A DNA stretch of 9,346 nucleotides from Rhodobacter sp. (GTDB lineage Bacteria; Pseudomonadota; Alphaproteobacteria; Rhodobacterales; Rhodobacteraceae), in assembly GCA_027482795.1 (NCBI GenBank), contig JAIXVS010000161.1, forward strand, positions 1-9,346, written 5' to 3'. Numbering within the stretch: position 1 is the stretch's first letter; every line of letters starts with the position of its first letter. Below the pieces are notes generated by a model. The model was given only the letters and a program-made list of their open reading frames with translations. It was not told the origin of the DNA and searched no databases. Positions 1 to 6,710 of the stretch are shown piece after piece. The translations under genes were made by a program, and so were the position numbers.

Positions 1-1962
1 GGCCTGCGCGCCGCCGTGCTGGACGAGGCGGATGAGATGCTAGATTTGGGGTTCCGCGAAGATTTGGAATTCATCCTGCAAGCCGCGCCAGAAGATCGCC
101 GCACCCTGATGTTTTCGGCAACCGTGCCCAAAGAAATTGCCAAACTGGCGGGTGATTTTCAACGCGACGCGCTGCGCATTGCCGCCCAAGGCGAGGCAAA
201 ACAGCATGTCGATATTGAATACCGCGCCTATTCGGTGGCCGTGCGCGACCGCGAACATGCCATTTTCAACGCGCTGCGCTATTACGATGCGCGCGCAGCG
301 ATTGTGTTTTGCAAAACCCGCGCCAATGTAAACCAGTTGCTGGCCCGCATGGGCAATCGCGGCTTTCAGGTGGTGGCCCTGTCGGGGGAGCTTTCGCAAT
401 CTGAACGCACGCTGGCGCTGCAATCGCTGCGTGATGGCCGTGCGCGCGTGTGCGTGGCCACTGACGTTGCCGCGCGCGGGATTGACCTTAAGGGGCTGGA
501 TCTGGTGATCCATGCCGATCTTCCGTCCAATTCCGAAACGCTGCTGCACCGCTCTGGCCGCACAGGGCGGGCGGGGTCGAAAGGGGTTTCGGCGCTGATT
601 GTATCCCCGTCCGAATTCAAAAAGGCCCAGCGCCTGCTGCAAGGGGCCAAAGTTGTGGCCGAATGGGGCCCAGCGCCCAGCGCCGATGACGTGCAAGGGC
701 GCGAGGATTTGCGCCTTGCCGAACACCCGTTCTTGCAGGCCCCTCTGGGCGACGATGCCGAACTGGCACAAAGCTTGGTCGACCGTTACGGCCCCGCGCA
801 AACCGCCGCCGCCTTTGTGCGCATGTGGCGCGAAGGGCGGTCTGCCCCTGATGTTCTGTCCGACCAAGCAGGCCCACCCAAAGACAGCGCCCCGCGCGAG
901 CGCGGCGAATTTGGCCCATCGGTCTGGTTCTCGCTTTCCGTGGGCCGTTCTGGACGCGCCGAAGCGCGCTGGCTGCTGCCAAAAATCTGCGATGCGGGCG
1001 GCATTGCCAAGGATTCCATCGGCGCAATCCGCGTGCAAGAAAACCAAACCTTTGTTCAGATTGCAGCCGCGCAGGCGGGCAAGTTTGGCGCGGGGCTAGA
1101 GCTGGAAAGCGGCGTGCAAATGGCGCGGCTGGATGGCGAGCCAAGCCTTGACCGCCCCGAACGCGCCCCCCGCAGCGAGGGCAGCTTTGGTGATAAACCG
1201 CGCAGCAAGCCTGCGGCAAAACCCTATGCCAAGCAGGGTGATGGCGACAAACCCTATGCGGCCAAATCATATGACGATAAGCCCGCCCGCGCGCCCCGCG
1301 CGGACAAACCCGCCTATACCCCCAAACCCGCCCGCATGGTGGAAGATGACGGCGGATACGCTGCCGCTTACAATCCCTTGGGCGGATCAGACCGCGCCCC
1401 AAGCGAGGCCCCTGCACCCAAGGCCGAGCGTAAGCCCTATGCCAAACGCGAAGAGGGCGGCAAACCCTATGCGCCCAAGGGCGATGCCAAACCTTACGGG
1501 GCCAAACCTTACGGCGCGAAAAGCGCGGACAAGCCCTATGGCGCAAAGCCCTACGCCAAGCGCGAAGATGGCGACAAACCTTATGGCGCTAAACCCTATG
1601 CCAAGCGGGATGATGCGGCAAAACCCTACGCGCCAAAGCCCTATGCCAAAACGGGTGACGGGGCACCAGCGGCCAAGCCTTATGCCAAACGCGAAGATGG
1701 GGCAAAACCCTATGTCAAAAAGGAAGGAGCCCGCGATTTTGGCGATGCCAAACCCTTTGCCCCCCGATCAGCAGGGTTTAAATCCCACGGCGGCGGCAAA
1801 GACGCGCCCGCCCGCGCAGCAGGGTTCAAAAGCCACGCGGCCGAGGGCAAGGCCTATGACGGCAAACCCAGCGGAAAGCCTGCATTCAAGGGCAAGGTAG
1901 ATAAGCCAAAGGCGGATGCGCGCGATACATCAAAGCGTTTTGTGCCACCAAAGAAAAAGTAA
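1..1962 (+). CDS. DEAD-box ATP-dependent RNA helicase, 5'-truncated by window edge
   Basis: An RNA-dependent ATPase that unwinds RNA duplexes, probably in ribosome assembly or RNA turnover in the cytoplasm. The reading frame is open from base 1, so the true start and the Q motif, Walker A and motifs Ia/Ib lie outside the window. Visible motifs are II (DEAD, 22-33), III (SAT, 115-123), V (ATDVAARGID, about 454-486) and VI (HRSGRTGRAG, 547-576). A DbpA-type RNA-binding domain follows (about 904-1137, containing GRAEARWLLPKI), then roughly 270 residues of disordered Lys/Pro/Tyr/Ala-rich tail ending in PPKKK. The DbpA-type domain fits the DeaD/CsdA/DbpA group, whose members bind rRNA. The tail is much longer than in Escherichia coli DbpA and probably adds nonspecific RNA binding. 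The gene ends at TAA 1960-1962, directly before a strong terminator. The family call is secure; the choice between deaD-like and dbpA-like is not. Confidence 0.95.
   Translation, partial: GLRAAVLDEADEMLDLGFREDLEFILQAAPEDRRTLMFSATVPKEIAKLAGDFQRDALRIAAQGEAKQHVDIEYRAYSVAVRDREHAIFNALRYYDARAAIVFCKTRANVNQLLARMGNRGFQVVALSGELSQSERTLALQSLRDGRARVCVATDVAARGIDLKGLDLVIHADLPSNSETLLHRSGRTGRAGSKGVSALIVSPSEFKKAQRLLQGAKVVAEWGPAPSADDVQGREDLRLAEHPFLQAPLGDDAELAQSLVDRYGPAQTAAAFVRMWREGRSAPDVLSDQAGPPKDSAPRERGEFGPSVWFSLSVGRSGRAEARWLLPKICDAGGIAKDSIGAIRVQENQTFVQIAAAQAGKFGAGLELESGVQMARLDGEPSLDRPERAPRSEGSFGDKPRSKPAAKPYAKQGDGDKPYAAKSYDDKPARAPRADKPAYTPKPARMVEDDGGYAAAYNPLGGSDRAPSEAPAPKAERKPYAKREEGGKPYAPKGDAKPYGAKPYGAKSADKPYGAKPYAKREDGDKPYGAKPYAKRDDAAKPYAPKPYAKTGDGAPAAKPYAKREDGAKPYVKKEGARDFGDAKPFAPRSAGFKSHGGGKDAPARAAGFKSHAAEGKAYDGKPSGKPAFKGKVDKPKADARDTSKRFVPPKKK
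1219..1719 (+). repeat. KPY-motif repeat region in helicase tail
   Basis: This part of the helicase gene encodes 14 Lys-Pro-Tyr tripeptides, mostly as KPYAK, KPYGA or KPYAP, separated by short charged linkers such as REDG, RDDA and GDGA. The spacing is irregular early on (a gap at about 1261-1430) and dense from 1432 to 1719. Codons vary between copies (ccctat, ccttac, ccctac), so the protein motif is conserved more than the DNA. A second repeat, AGFKSH, occurs twice just downstream (1771-1788 and 1819-1836). The composition is basic, with periodic Tyr, as in disordered RNA-binding or condensate-forming tails. That role is inference. Confidence 0.85.
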
Positions 1963-1963
1963 C

Positions 1964-1993
1964 AAAAAGGCCGCCCAGTTGGGCGGCCTTTTT
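1964..1993. terminator. Bidirectional rho-independent terminator
   Basis: A perfect 13-bp inverted repeat (arms 1964-1976 and 1981-1993) encloses the 4-base loop AGTT. The GC core GGCCGCCC is flanked by five A residues on the left and five T residues on the right, so the transcript from either strand ends in a U tract. It lies one base after the helicase stop codon and 22 bases beyond the stop of the convergent pmbA gene, so it can serve both. Confidence 0.93.
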
Positions 1994-2015
1994 CGATTAC
2001 CTGCGCGCAAAGGTG

Positions 2016-3359
2016 TTACGCCCCCGCAATCACCATACCGTCCACCAGCAGGCTGGGCACGCGGGTAGACAGATGCGCGCGCGCGTCATTGGCGGGGATA
2101 ATGCGCAGCAACATGTCTTTCAAATTGCCCGCGATGGTGCATTCGTTCACAGGGTATTGAACCTGCCCGCCCTCCACCCAAAACCCCGCCGCCCCGCGCG
2201 AATAGTCGCCAGTGGTGGGGTTGATCGTGCTGCCAATCATCGAGGTGATCAGCAGCCCCGTGCCCATATCGGCCAGTAATTCTGCCTGCGACTTGCTGCC
2301 CTGCGTCAAGTCAATATTGCTCGACGACGGCGAAGGCGGCGCAGAGGTGCCGCGCGCTGCACTGGCCGTGCTTTGCATCCCCAGTTTTCGCGCCGATGCC
2401 AAATCCAGCGTCCAGCCCATCAGCACCCCGCTTTCCACCACCAAACGGCGGGCCGACGGCAGACCTTCGCCATCAAACGGGCGGCTGCCAGATATGCGCG
2501 GGCGCAGCGGGTCCTCAATCAGCGACAGATCCGCAGGCAGCACCTGCCGCCCCAGCAAATCCAGCGCCCAAGACGCGCCGCGCGCAATGGACGCGCCGTT
2601 GATCGCCATCAGCAAATGGCCAATCAGGCTGCTGGCAACACGTTCGTCAAACAGCACGGGAAAGGTTCCCGTGGCAGGTTTGCGCGCGCCCGCACGGGCC
2701 AGCGCGCGGGTGGCGGCAAGCGTGCCAATACCCGCCAAATCGGGCAAATCGGCGCGGTAAATGCGCCCCTCGCCTGCGTAATCACGCTCCATCGCGGTGC
2801 CTTGGCCCGTAAAAGCCACAGCAGAAACCGATGTGCTAGACCGCGCATAGCCGCCCGAAAAGCCTTGGCTACCCGCCAAATGCACCGCGCGGCGGCTGTG
2901 GCTGGCGGAAGCTTCTACTTGAGTAATGCCCGCGATGCCCATCGCAGTACCTTCAACCGCGCGGGCCATATCCTGCAATTCGCCCGCGCCCGTTTCGGGG
3001 GCATCCTCGTGCAGATCCAGTGCGGCCAAATCCCAACCTTTGGCCAATTGCGCGGGGTCTGCCAGCCCTGCATAAGGGTCTTCGGGGGCCTCGCGCGCCA
3101 TGGCCACGCCGCGCGCGGCCAGTTCCGAAATGGTGCGCGCCGAAATGTCAGATGCCGATACGCAAGCTTGCCGCCCGCCGATCAGCACACGCAGGCCAAT
3201 CTCGATCGATTCGGCGCGTTCGGCCTGCTCTAGCGCGCCTTTGCGGATATCCACCGAAAGGGCCGCGCCAGATAGGGCCATCGCATCGGCAGCTTCTGCC
3301 CCAGCGCCGCGCGCAGCGGTCAGCAGCGCATCTGTCAAACCCGCAAGATCAGTCGTCAT
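2016..3359 (-). CDS. pmbA: PmbA/TldE-type subunit of the TldD/PmbA metalloprotease family
   Basis: At 447 residues this is the normal length for PmbA (TldE). In E. coli it pairs with TldD, and the complex cleaves peptides, including microcin B17 precursor and the CcdA antitoxin; TldD carries the zinc HExxxH motif and PmbA does not. No HExxxH is visible here, which supports the PmbA assignment. Family signatures include SSSNIDLTQG, the C-terminal block INPTTGDYSRGAAGFWVEGG at residues 379-398, then YPVNECTIAGNLKDML. A tldD partner is not in the window, which is common because the two genes are usually unlinked. The ATG at 3359 has an upstream AGGA. It begins 30 bases after the stop of the DUF2125 gene in the same orientation, so the two are probably co-transcribed. 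The gene ends at the shared terminator. The cellular substrate in this organism is unknown. Confidence 0.93.
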   Translation of the reverse strand: MTTDLAGLTDALLTAARGAGAEAADAMALSGAALSVDIRKGALEQAERAESIEIGLRVLIGGRQACVSASDISARTISELAARGVAMAREAPEDPYAGLADPAQLAKGWDLAALDLHEDAPETGAGELQDMARAVEGTAMGIAGITQVEASASHSRRAVHLAGSQGFSGGYARSSTSVSAVAFTGQGTAMERDYAGEGRIYRADLPDLAGIGTLAATRALARAGARKPATGTFPVLFDERVASSLIGHLLMAINGASIARGASWALDLLGRQVLPADLSLIEDPLRPRISGSRPFDGEGLPSARRLVVESGVLMGWTLDLASARKLGMQSTASAARGTSAPPSPSSSNIDLTQGSKSQAELLADMGTGLLITSMIGSTINPTTGDYSRGAAGFWVEGGQVQYPVNECTIAGNLKDMLLRIIPANDARAHLSTRVPSLLVDGMVIAGA

Positions 3360-3389
3360 TGTGCTATCCTACCCCAAGAACCCTTGCCC

Positions 3390-4898
3390 TTATGGCAGTT
3401 GATACAGCACTTGACCATTGGCTGACACGGCCTTGTCCTGAATTTCGATGGTGGATGTATAGCCATCCGATCCATCGGTCATAGGGCTTGCGACCATGGC
3501 CAGCATCATACGCGGAAAGGTCAGCATTTCGGGCGATACCAACCCCGATGCGACAAGCTTGTTCATCAGCCCATTCGCGCCCGTCAGCGTGAAATCCAGC
3601 TTGGCATTGGGGCTGGGAGTGCCGTTTTGATCGGGGGTAAAGGTGCTGGCGCCCGCCCCTGTCAGTTCCGCGCCCGCCACCGAAAGGCGCAGGGCTTTTA
3701 GGTTTAGCGTTTCCAGTTCCGCAGGCATCATCGGCGCAGCAGTTGGGTCCGTTGGCATGGCGTTCAGCTTGGTTGTGCCTTCGCTATCAATCACCAAATT
3801 GATCGGATCGCGCGGTAAAGCAGCTGTCGGGTCGAACATGGCCCACAGCGCATCGGACAAGCTTAGATTTGCCAGTTCGGTCGAAAACGCAAAGGGCAGC
3901 GCCGCTTCGCTGGGCGTAATGGGCGCGGTCAGCGCGATGGCAAACTTATCCAGCGCAATCGCCATATCAGGCACAGGAACAGATGGGGTATTCACCGTAA
4001 CAGCCGCATCCGATTGGGCGAGGGAAAAATCCATCACCCCGCCCAAAGTATTTGCGATTAGCTGCCCTTTGCCCAAAGTTCCTGATGCAGATGTCGTCCC
4101 ATAAGGCTCGGCCACTTCAAAGGTGAATTCGGTCGTTTCTGTTGCCATGTCGCTAGAGTTTTCCATGGCCGCCATAATTTGCGGGTCTGCACCTGCGGCC
4201 AAAGCAGCCCCCATCAGCGCGCCAGAAGATTTCAGCGCAAGGCCCGTCATCGCCGCCGTGGCGCGAAATTCCGATTGCTGGGCAAGGTTTGCCCCAACCA
4301 CGGCCAGCGCCATGCCGCCCGCAGTAATGTCACTGTCGGCCTGCAACCCCGCATCCGTTTTGCGCGTGCCATAGGTGCCCGCAACATCTGTGATGGTGGC
4401 ATCGACGGTTAGGTTTGCCTCTTGCCCATCAGCGCCTGCAATGCGGTCAAGTTTCACTTTGATCGACGGGGCCGTCAGATCATAGCTGATCGCGTCCGCA
4501 TCGCCACTGGCGATCATGCGCAAATCGGTTTGCGTGACCAGAATGTCCAGCTCAACCTCGGGCTTGCCTGCGTCCATCGCGGGCAGGCGCATTTTTAGCG
4601 GATAGTCGGGCGACATGGTGACCAGAACTGTACCATCACCCTGATCTTCCATCAAAATCTGCTCAATGCTGCCTTCGGCGGTTACGCCATTGGCCGCGCT
4701 GGCAATGGTGACTGCGTCGATGGTCAATACATCACCATCGCGCGCCACGCTGCCTGCAACCACGGTTTGGCCCATGGCGGCGCTGGCATCTTGCCAGTTT
4801 TGCCACACCTCTTCGGGGGTGACATCGGCCAATGCGGGCCACGGCGCGCAGGCCATTAATACGGCAAAAACAGACGGTGATTTGGCGTGTGACTGCAT
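3390..4898 (-). CDS. DUF2125 domain-containing exported protein
   Basis: A 502-residue protein of the DUF2125 type, common in Rhodobacteraceae and without an established function. I chose ATG 4898 because GAGG lies 6 bases upstream and the product then starts with a signal peptide: a short polar N-terminus, a hydrophobic stretch (VFAVLMACAPWPALA) and a predicted Ala-Leu-Ala cleavage site before Asp25. An in-frame ATG at 4961 would add 21 charged residues ahead of the signal and is unlikely. LMAC (residues 14-17) vaguely resembles a lipobox, but Met at -2 is atypical. The mature protein is rich in Ala, Thr, Ser and Asp, with alternating beta-prone segments such as YDLTAPSIKVKL, as in periplasmic or envelope-associated proteins. 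It is the first gene of a probable two-gene unit with pmbA. Assignment rests on overall resemblance and context; no catalytic motif is visible. Confidence 0.8.
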   Translation of the reverse strand: MQSHAKSPSVFAVLMACAPWPALADVTPEEVWQNWQDASAAMGQTVVAGSVARDGDVLTIDAVTIASAANGVTAEGSIEQILMEDQGDGTVLVTMSPDYPLKMRLPAMDAGKPEVELDILVTQTDLRMIASGDADAISYDLTAPSIKVKLDRIAGADGQEANLTVDATITDVAGTYGTRKTDAGLQADSDITAGGMALAVVGANLAQQSEFRATAAMTGLALKSSGALMGAALAAGADPQIMAAMENSSDMATETTEFTFEVAEPYGTTSASGTLGKGQLIANTLGGVMDFSLAQSDAAVTVNTPSVPVPDMAIALDKFAIALTAPITPSEAALPFAFSTELANLSLSDALWAMFDPTAALPRDPINLVIDSEGTTKLNAMPTDPTAAPMMPAELETLNLKALRLSVAGAELTGAGASTFTPDQNGTPSPNAKLDFTLTGANGLMNKLVASGLVSPEMLTFPRMMLAMVASPMTDGSDGYTSTIEIQDKAVSANGQVLYQLP

Positions 4899-4932
4899 CG
4901 CTGGCCTCTTTCGCTTTGCTGCGGTTCGGTGC

Positions 4933-4961
4933 AGCATTGCGCCAGCACGGGGCGGGGTCAA
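4933..4961 (-). promoter_or_regulatory. Candidate sigma70-type promoter for DUF2125-pmbA
   Basis: Reading leftward, TTGACC (4961-4956, five of six matches to TTGACA) is followed after 17 bases by AATGCT (4938-4933, three of six matches to TATAAT). The start point would fall about 28 bases before the DUF2125 ATG. The elements coincide with a perfect inverted repeat, AGCATTG (4933-4939) and CAATGCT (4959-4965). Because of that symmetry, a weaker rightward promoter for the dehydrogenase gene (TTGCGC 4937-4942, AATGCT 4960-4965, also 17 apart) can be drawn on the same bases. This is a prediction from consensus only. Confidence 0.35.
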
Positions 4962-4997
4962 TGCTTTGCCGCGCTTTCGGCGGAAAAAGGAAAGAAT

Positions 4998-5753
4998 ATG
5001 CAGGATTTATCGGGCAAATGCGTGCTGATTACGGGGGCCAGCGCGGGAATTGGGGCGGCAGGCGCGCGGGCCTTTGTGGCGGCGGGGGCAAAGGTTGTGC
5101 TGGCGGCGCGGCGCGCAGAGAAGCTTGCAGATTTGGCGGCAGACCTTGGGCCGCAGGCACGGGCCATCACCTGCGATGTGGGCGACTTTGCCCAAGTGCA
5201 AGGTGCTGTTCAGGCGGCGGTCGATTGGGCGGGCAGGCTGGACGTGCTGGTGAACAATGCAGGCATCATTACCCCCATCGCGCATTTGCACAGCGCAGAC
5301 CCTACAGAATGGGCAAAGGCGATGGATACCAACCTGCGCGGGGTATTCCACGGGATGCGCGCCGCGATCCCCATCATGCGCGCGCAGGGGCATGGAACGA
5401 TCATCACCGTCTCCTCTGGCGCAGCCGTAAACCCGATGGAGGGGTGGAGCGCCTATTGCGCCAGCAAGGCAGGCGCGCTGATGCTGACGCGCGTGGCGCA
5501 TTTGGAAGAAGCCGCGCATGGCTTGCGCGTTTTGGGCCTATCACCTGGCACTGTGGCCACAGACATGCAGGTGGTCATCAAAGCATCGGGCATTAACCCC
5601 GTCTCGCAGCTGGGCCCATCGGCGCATATCCCGCCAGACTGGGCGGCCAAAGCGCTGGTCTGGATGTGCGGGGCGGGGGCCGATGCATGGCTGGGCCGCG
5701 ATGTATCGCTGCGCGATACCGATGTGCGCGCTAAGGTGGGGGTTGGTCCGTGA
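4998..5753 (+). CDS. Short-chain dehydrogenase/reductase (classical SDR), NADP(H)-type
   Basis: A 251-residue cytoplasmic Rossmann-fold oxidoreductase acting on an unidentified alcohol/carbonyl substrate. Visible SDR elements are TGASAGIG at 12-19 (dinucleotide binding), Arg38-Arg39 after the second strand (favouring NADPH), Asp60, NNAG at 86-89, Asn112, Ser139/Ser140, and catalytic Tyr153 and Lys157 in YCASK. Pro-Gly-Thr after the sixth strand is also present (SPGTVATDM). The start at 4998 is preceded by AGGAAAG at good spacing and begins right before the first beta strand; the ATG at 4929 would add 23 non-homologous residues and lacks such a site. It overlaps the crotonase gene by 4 bases, so both are probably translated together and may act on related acyl or keto substrates. 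The substrate cannot be read from the sequence. Confidence 0.93.
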   Translation: MQDLSGKCVLITGASAGIGAAGARAFVAAGAKVVLAARRAEKLADLAADLGPQARAITCDVGDFAQVQGAVQAAVDWAGRLDVLVNNAGIITPIAHLHSADPTEWAKAMDTNLRGVFHGMRAAIPIMRAQGHGTIITVSSGAAVNPMEGWSAYCASKAGALMLTRVAHLEEAAHGLRVLGLSPGTVATDMQVVIKASGINPVSQLGPSAHIPPDWAAKALVWMCGAGADAWLGRDVSLRDTDVRAKVGVGP

Positions 5754-6355
5754 TAGAGGTTGCCGATCAAGGGGATATGCGGATTATCACGATAAACCGT
5801 GCAGAAAAGGCCAACGCGCTGACGCGCGCGATGCTTTTGGATTTGCACGCCGCTTTTGACGCGCCATCTGCCCGCGCCGTGGTTCTGACTGGGCAAGGCG
5901 CGGTGTTCAGCGCAGGGGCAGATCTGGATGCCGCCCGCGCAGGGCTCGCGACCGATGGGGTGTGGCAGGCGCTGTCATCGCGCATTGCCGCCCTGCCCTG
6001 CCTGACCATCGCCGCGCTAAACGGCACCTTGGCAGGCGGTGCCTTTGGCATGGCGCTGGCCTGCGATATCAGGCTGGCCGTGGCGGGGGCCAAGTTTTTC
6101 TATCCCGTCATGCGGCTGGGTTACTTGCCGCAGCCATCCGACCCTGCCCGCCTAGCCGCCCTTATCGGGCCCGCCCGCGCCAAGATGATTTTGCTGGGCG
6201 GGGCCAAGATTGACGCGGCCGAGGCATTGGCGTGGGGCCTGATTGACCGCATCGTGCCGCAGGGCGGGTTGATGGACGCCGCAAAAACCTTGGCGCAAGA
6301 CGCGCTTGCGGCCACGCCTGAACATGTCGCGGCGATTAAGGCGTTGATCCCCTAA
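5750..6355 (+). CDS. Enoyl-CoA hydratase/isomerase (crotonase) family protein, short and lacking both catalytic glutamates
   Basis: A crotonase-fold protein of 201 residues, shorter than the usual 255-265; the deficit is in the loop after the first oxyanion-hole block and at the C-terminus. FSAGADL (53-59) and AGGAFGMAL (95-103) form the CoA/oxyanion-hole region and ACDIRLA follows. Aligned by eye to rat mitochondrial enoyl-CoA hydratase, Glu144 becomes Gly100 and Glu164 becomes Val120 (in FYPVMRLGYLP), so classical hydration chemistry looks unlikely. It may be an isomerase, hydrolase or other CoA-handling enzyme, or a non-catalytic partner. The start is GTG at 5750, overlapping the dehydrogenase stop (GTGA), with AAGGTGG shortly upstream; the first residues (IEVADQGDMRIITINR) match the family N-terminus. 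The stop overlaps the convergent HNH gene stop by 4 bases. The fold is sure; the reaction is unknown. Confidence 0.88.
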   Translation: MIEVADQGDMRIITINRAEKANALTRAMLLDLHAAFDAPSARAVVLTGQGAVFSAGADLDAARAGLATDGVWQALSSRIAALPCLTIAALNGTLAGGAFGMALACDIRLAVAGAKFFYPVMRLGYLPQPSDPARLAALIGPARAKMILLGGAKIDAAEALAWGLIDRIVPQGGLMDAAKTLAQDALAATPEHVAAIKALIP

Positions 6356-6651
6356 CGCCGCCCGCCGCCCTTGACCCTGCTGGTAAATTCGGGCGGGCGG
6401 CGCGCGATCCAGTCCAAAAACTCCTGCAATTCTGGGGCTGCGCGCAGGGTTTCGGGTGTGTTCAGCCGCCGTGCCAAATCGGCTTCGGAAAACCGCGCAT
6501 GGATTTCCTTGTGGCAAATGTGGTGCAACAGCACCACTGGCCCACCCTTGCCGCCCTTTAGTTTGGGGATAAGATGATGCAGGCTTTGCGGCGCGCCTTG
6601 TGGGATGGGGCGCAGGCACAGCGGGCAAATGGGGGTGGGATCATCGCTCAT
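6352..6651 (-). CDS. Small HNH endonuclease-family protein
   Basis: A 99-residue protein with a zinc-finger-like CPLC (Cys9, Cys12), then HHLIPKLKGG (His25, His26) and LLHHICHKEIHARF (His43, His44, Cys46, His47, His51), the pattern of a compact HNH (beta-beta-alpha metal) nuclease domain. The central Asn of HNH is replaced by His. The rest (FSEADLARRLNTPETLRAAPELQEFLDWIARRPPEF) matches a conserved family of short bacterial HNH proteins; it is not linked here to a restriction or toxin system. ATG 6651 is chosen because AAAGG lies about 8 bases upstream and the CxxC follows directly; the in-frame ATG at 6735 would extend through the start of the divergent flavoprotein gene. Biological role and substrate are unknown. 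The last four bases overlap the convergent crotonase stop. Confidence 0.85.
   Translation of the reverse strand: MSDDPTPICPLCLRPIPQGAPQSLHHLIPKLKGGKGGPVVLLHHICHKEIHARFSEADLARRLNTPETLRAAPELQEFLDWIARRPPEFTSRVKGGGRR
6356..6402. repeat. GC-rich inverted repeat after the crotonase stop codon
   Basis: CGCCGCCCGCC (6356-6366) is the exact reverse complement of GGCGGGCGGCG (6392-6402), with a 25-base spacer. It begins at the first base after the crotonase stop codon and lies inside the last codons of the opposing HNH gene. No T tract follows on either strand, so it is not a canonical intrinsic terminator. It might slow polymerase or protect the mRNA 3' end between the two convergent genes, or simply reflect Arg/Gly/Pro codons in GC-rich DNA. 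Confidence 0.5.
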
Positions 6652-6710
6652 GCTTGTGCCTTTCGCCGTTCTGCGCCAAGTCTGGACGATAGGTAAGGGA
6701 AAGTTTCGCC

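Noticed and set aside
40..1546. Long leftward open frames opposite the helicase gene.
   Set aside because: Their products are rich in Arg, Pro, Ala and His without any family motif, and the plus strand carries conserved helicase motifs throughout. They are GC-rich antisense frames.
1219..1719. A CRISPR-like or DNA tandem repeat array.
   Set aside because: Repeats are short, of variable spacing and in frame with protein motifs; there are no constant-length spacers.
2212..3484. Rightward open frames opposite pmbA.
   Set aside because: No recognisable domain and a low-complexity basic composition; the leftward frame encodes a full-length PmbA.
4899..4961. Extended start of the DUF2125 protein at 4961.
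   Set aside because: It would put 21 basic residues before a clear signal peptide and run through the predicted promoter; ATG 4898 has GAGG at good spacing.
6352..6651. HNH gene as part of a restriction or defence system.
   Set aside because: There is no methyltransferase, toxin or mobile element nearby; neighbours are metabolic genes and the protein fits a short stand-alone family.
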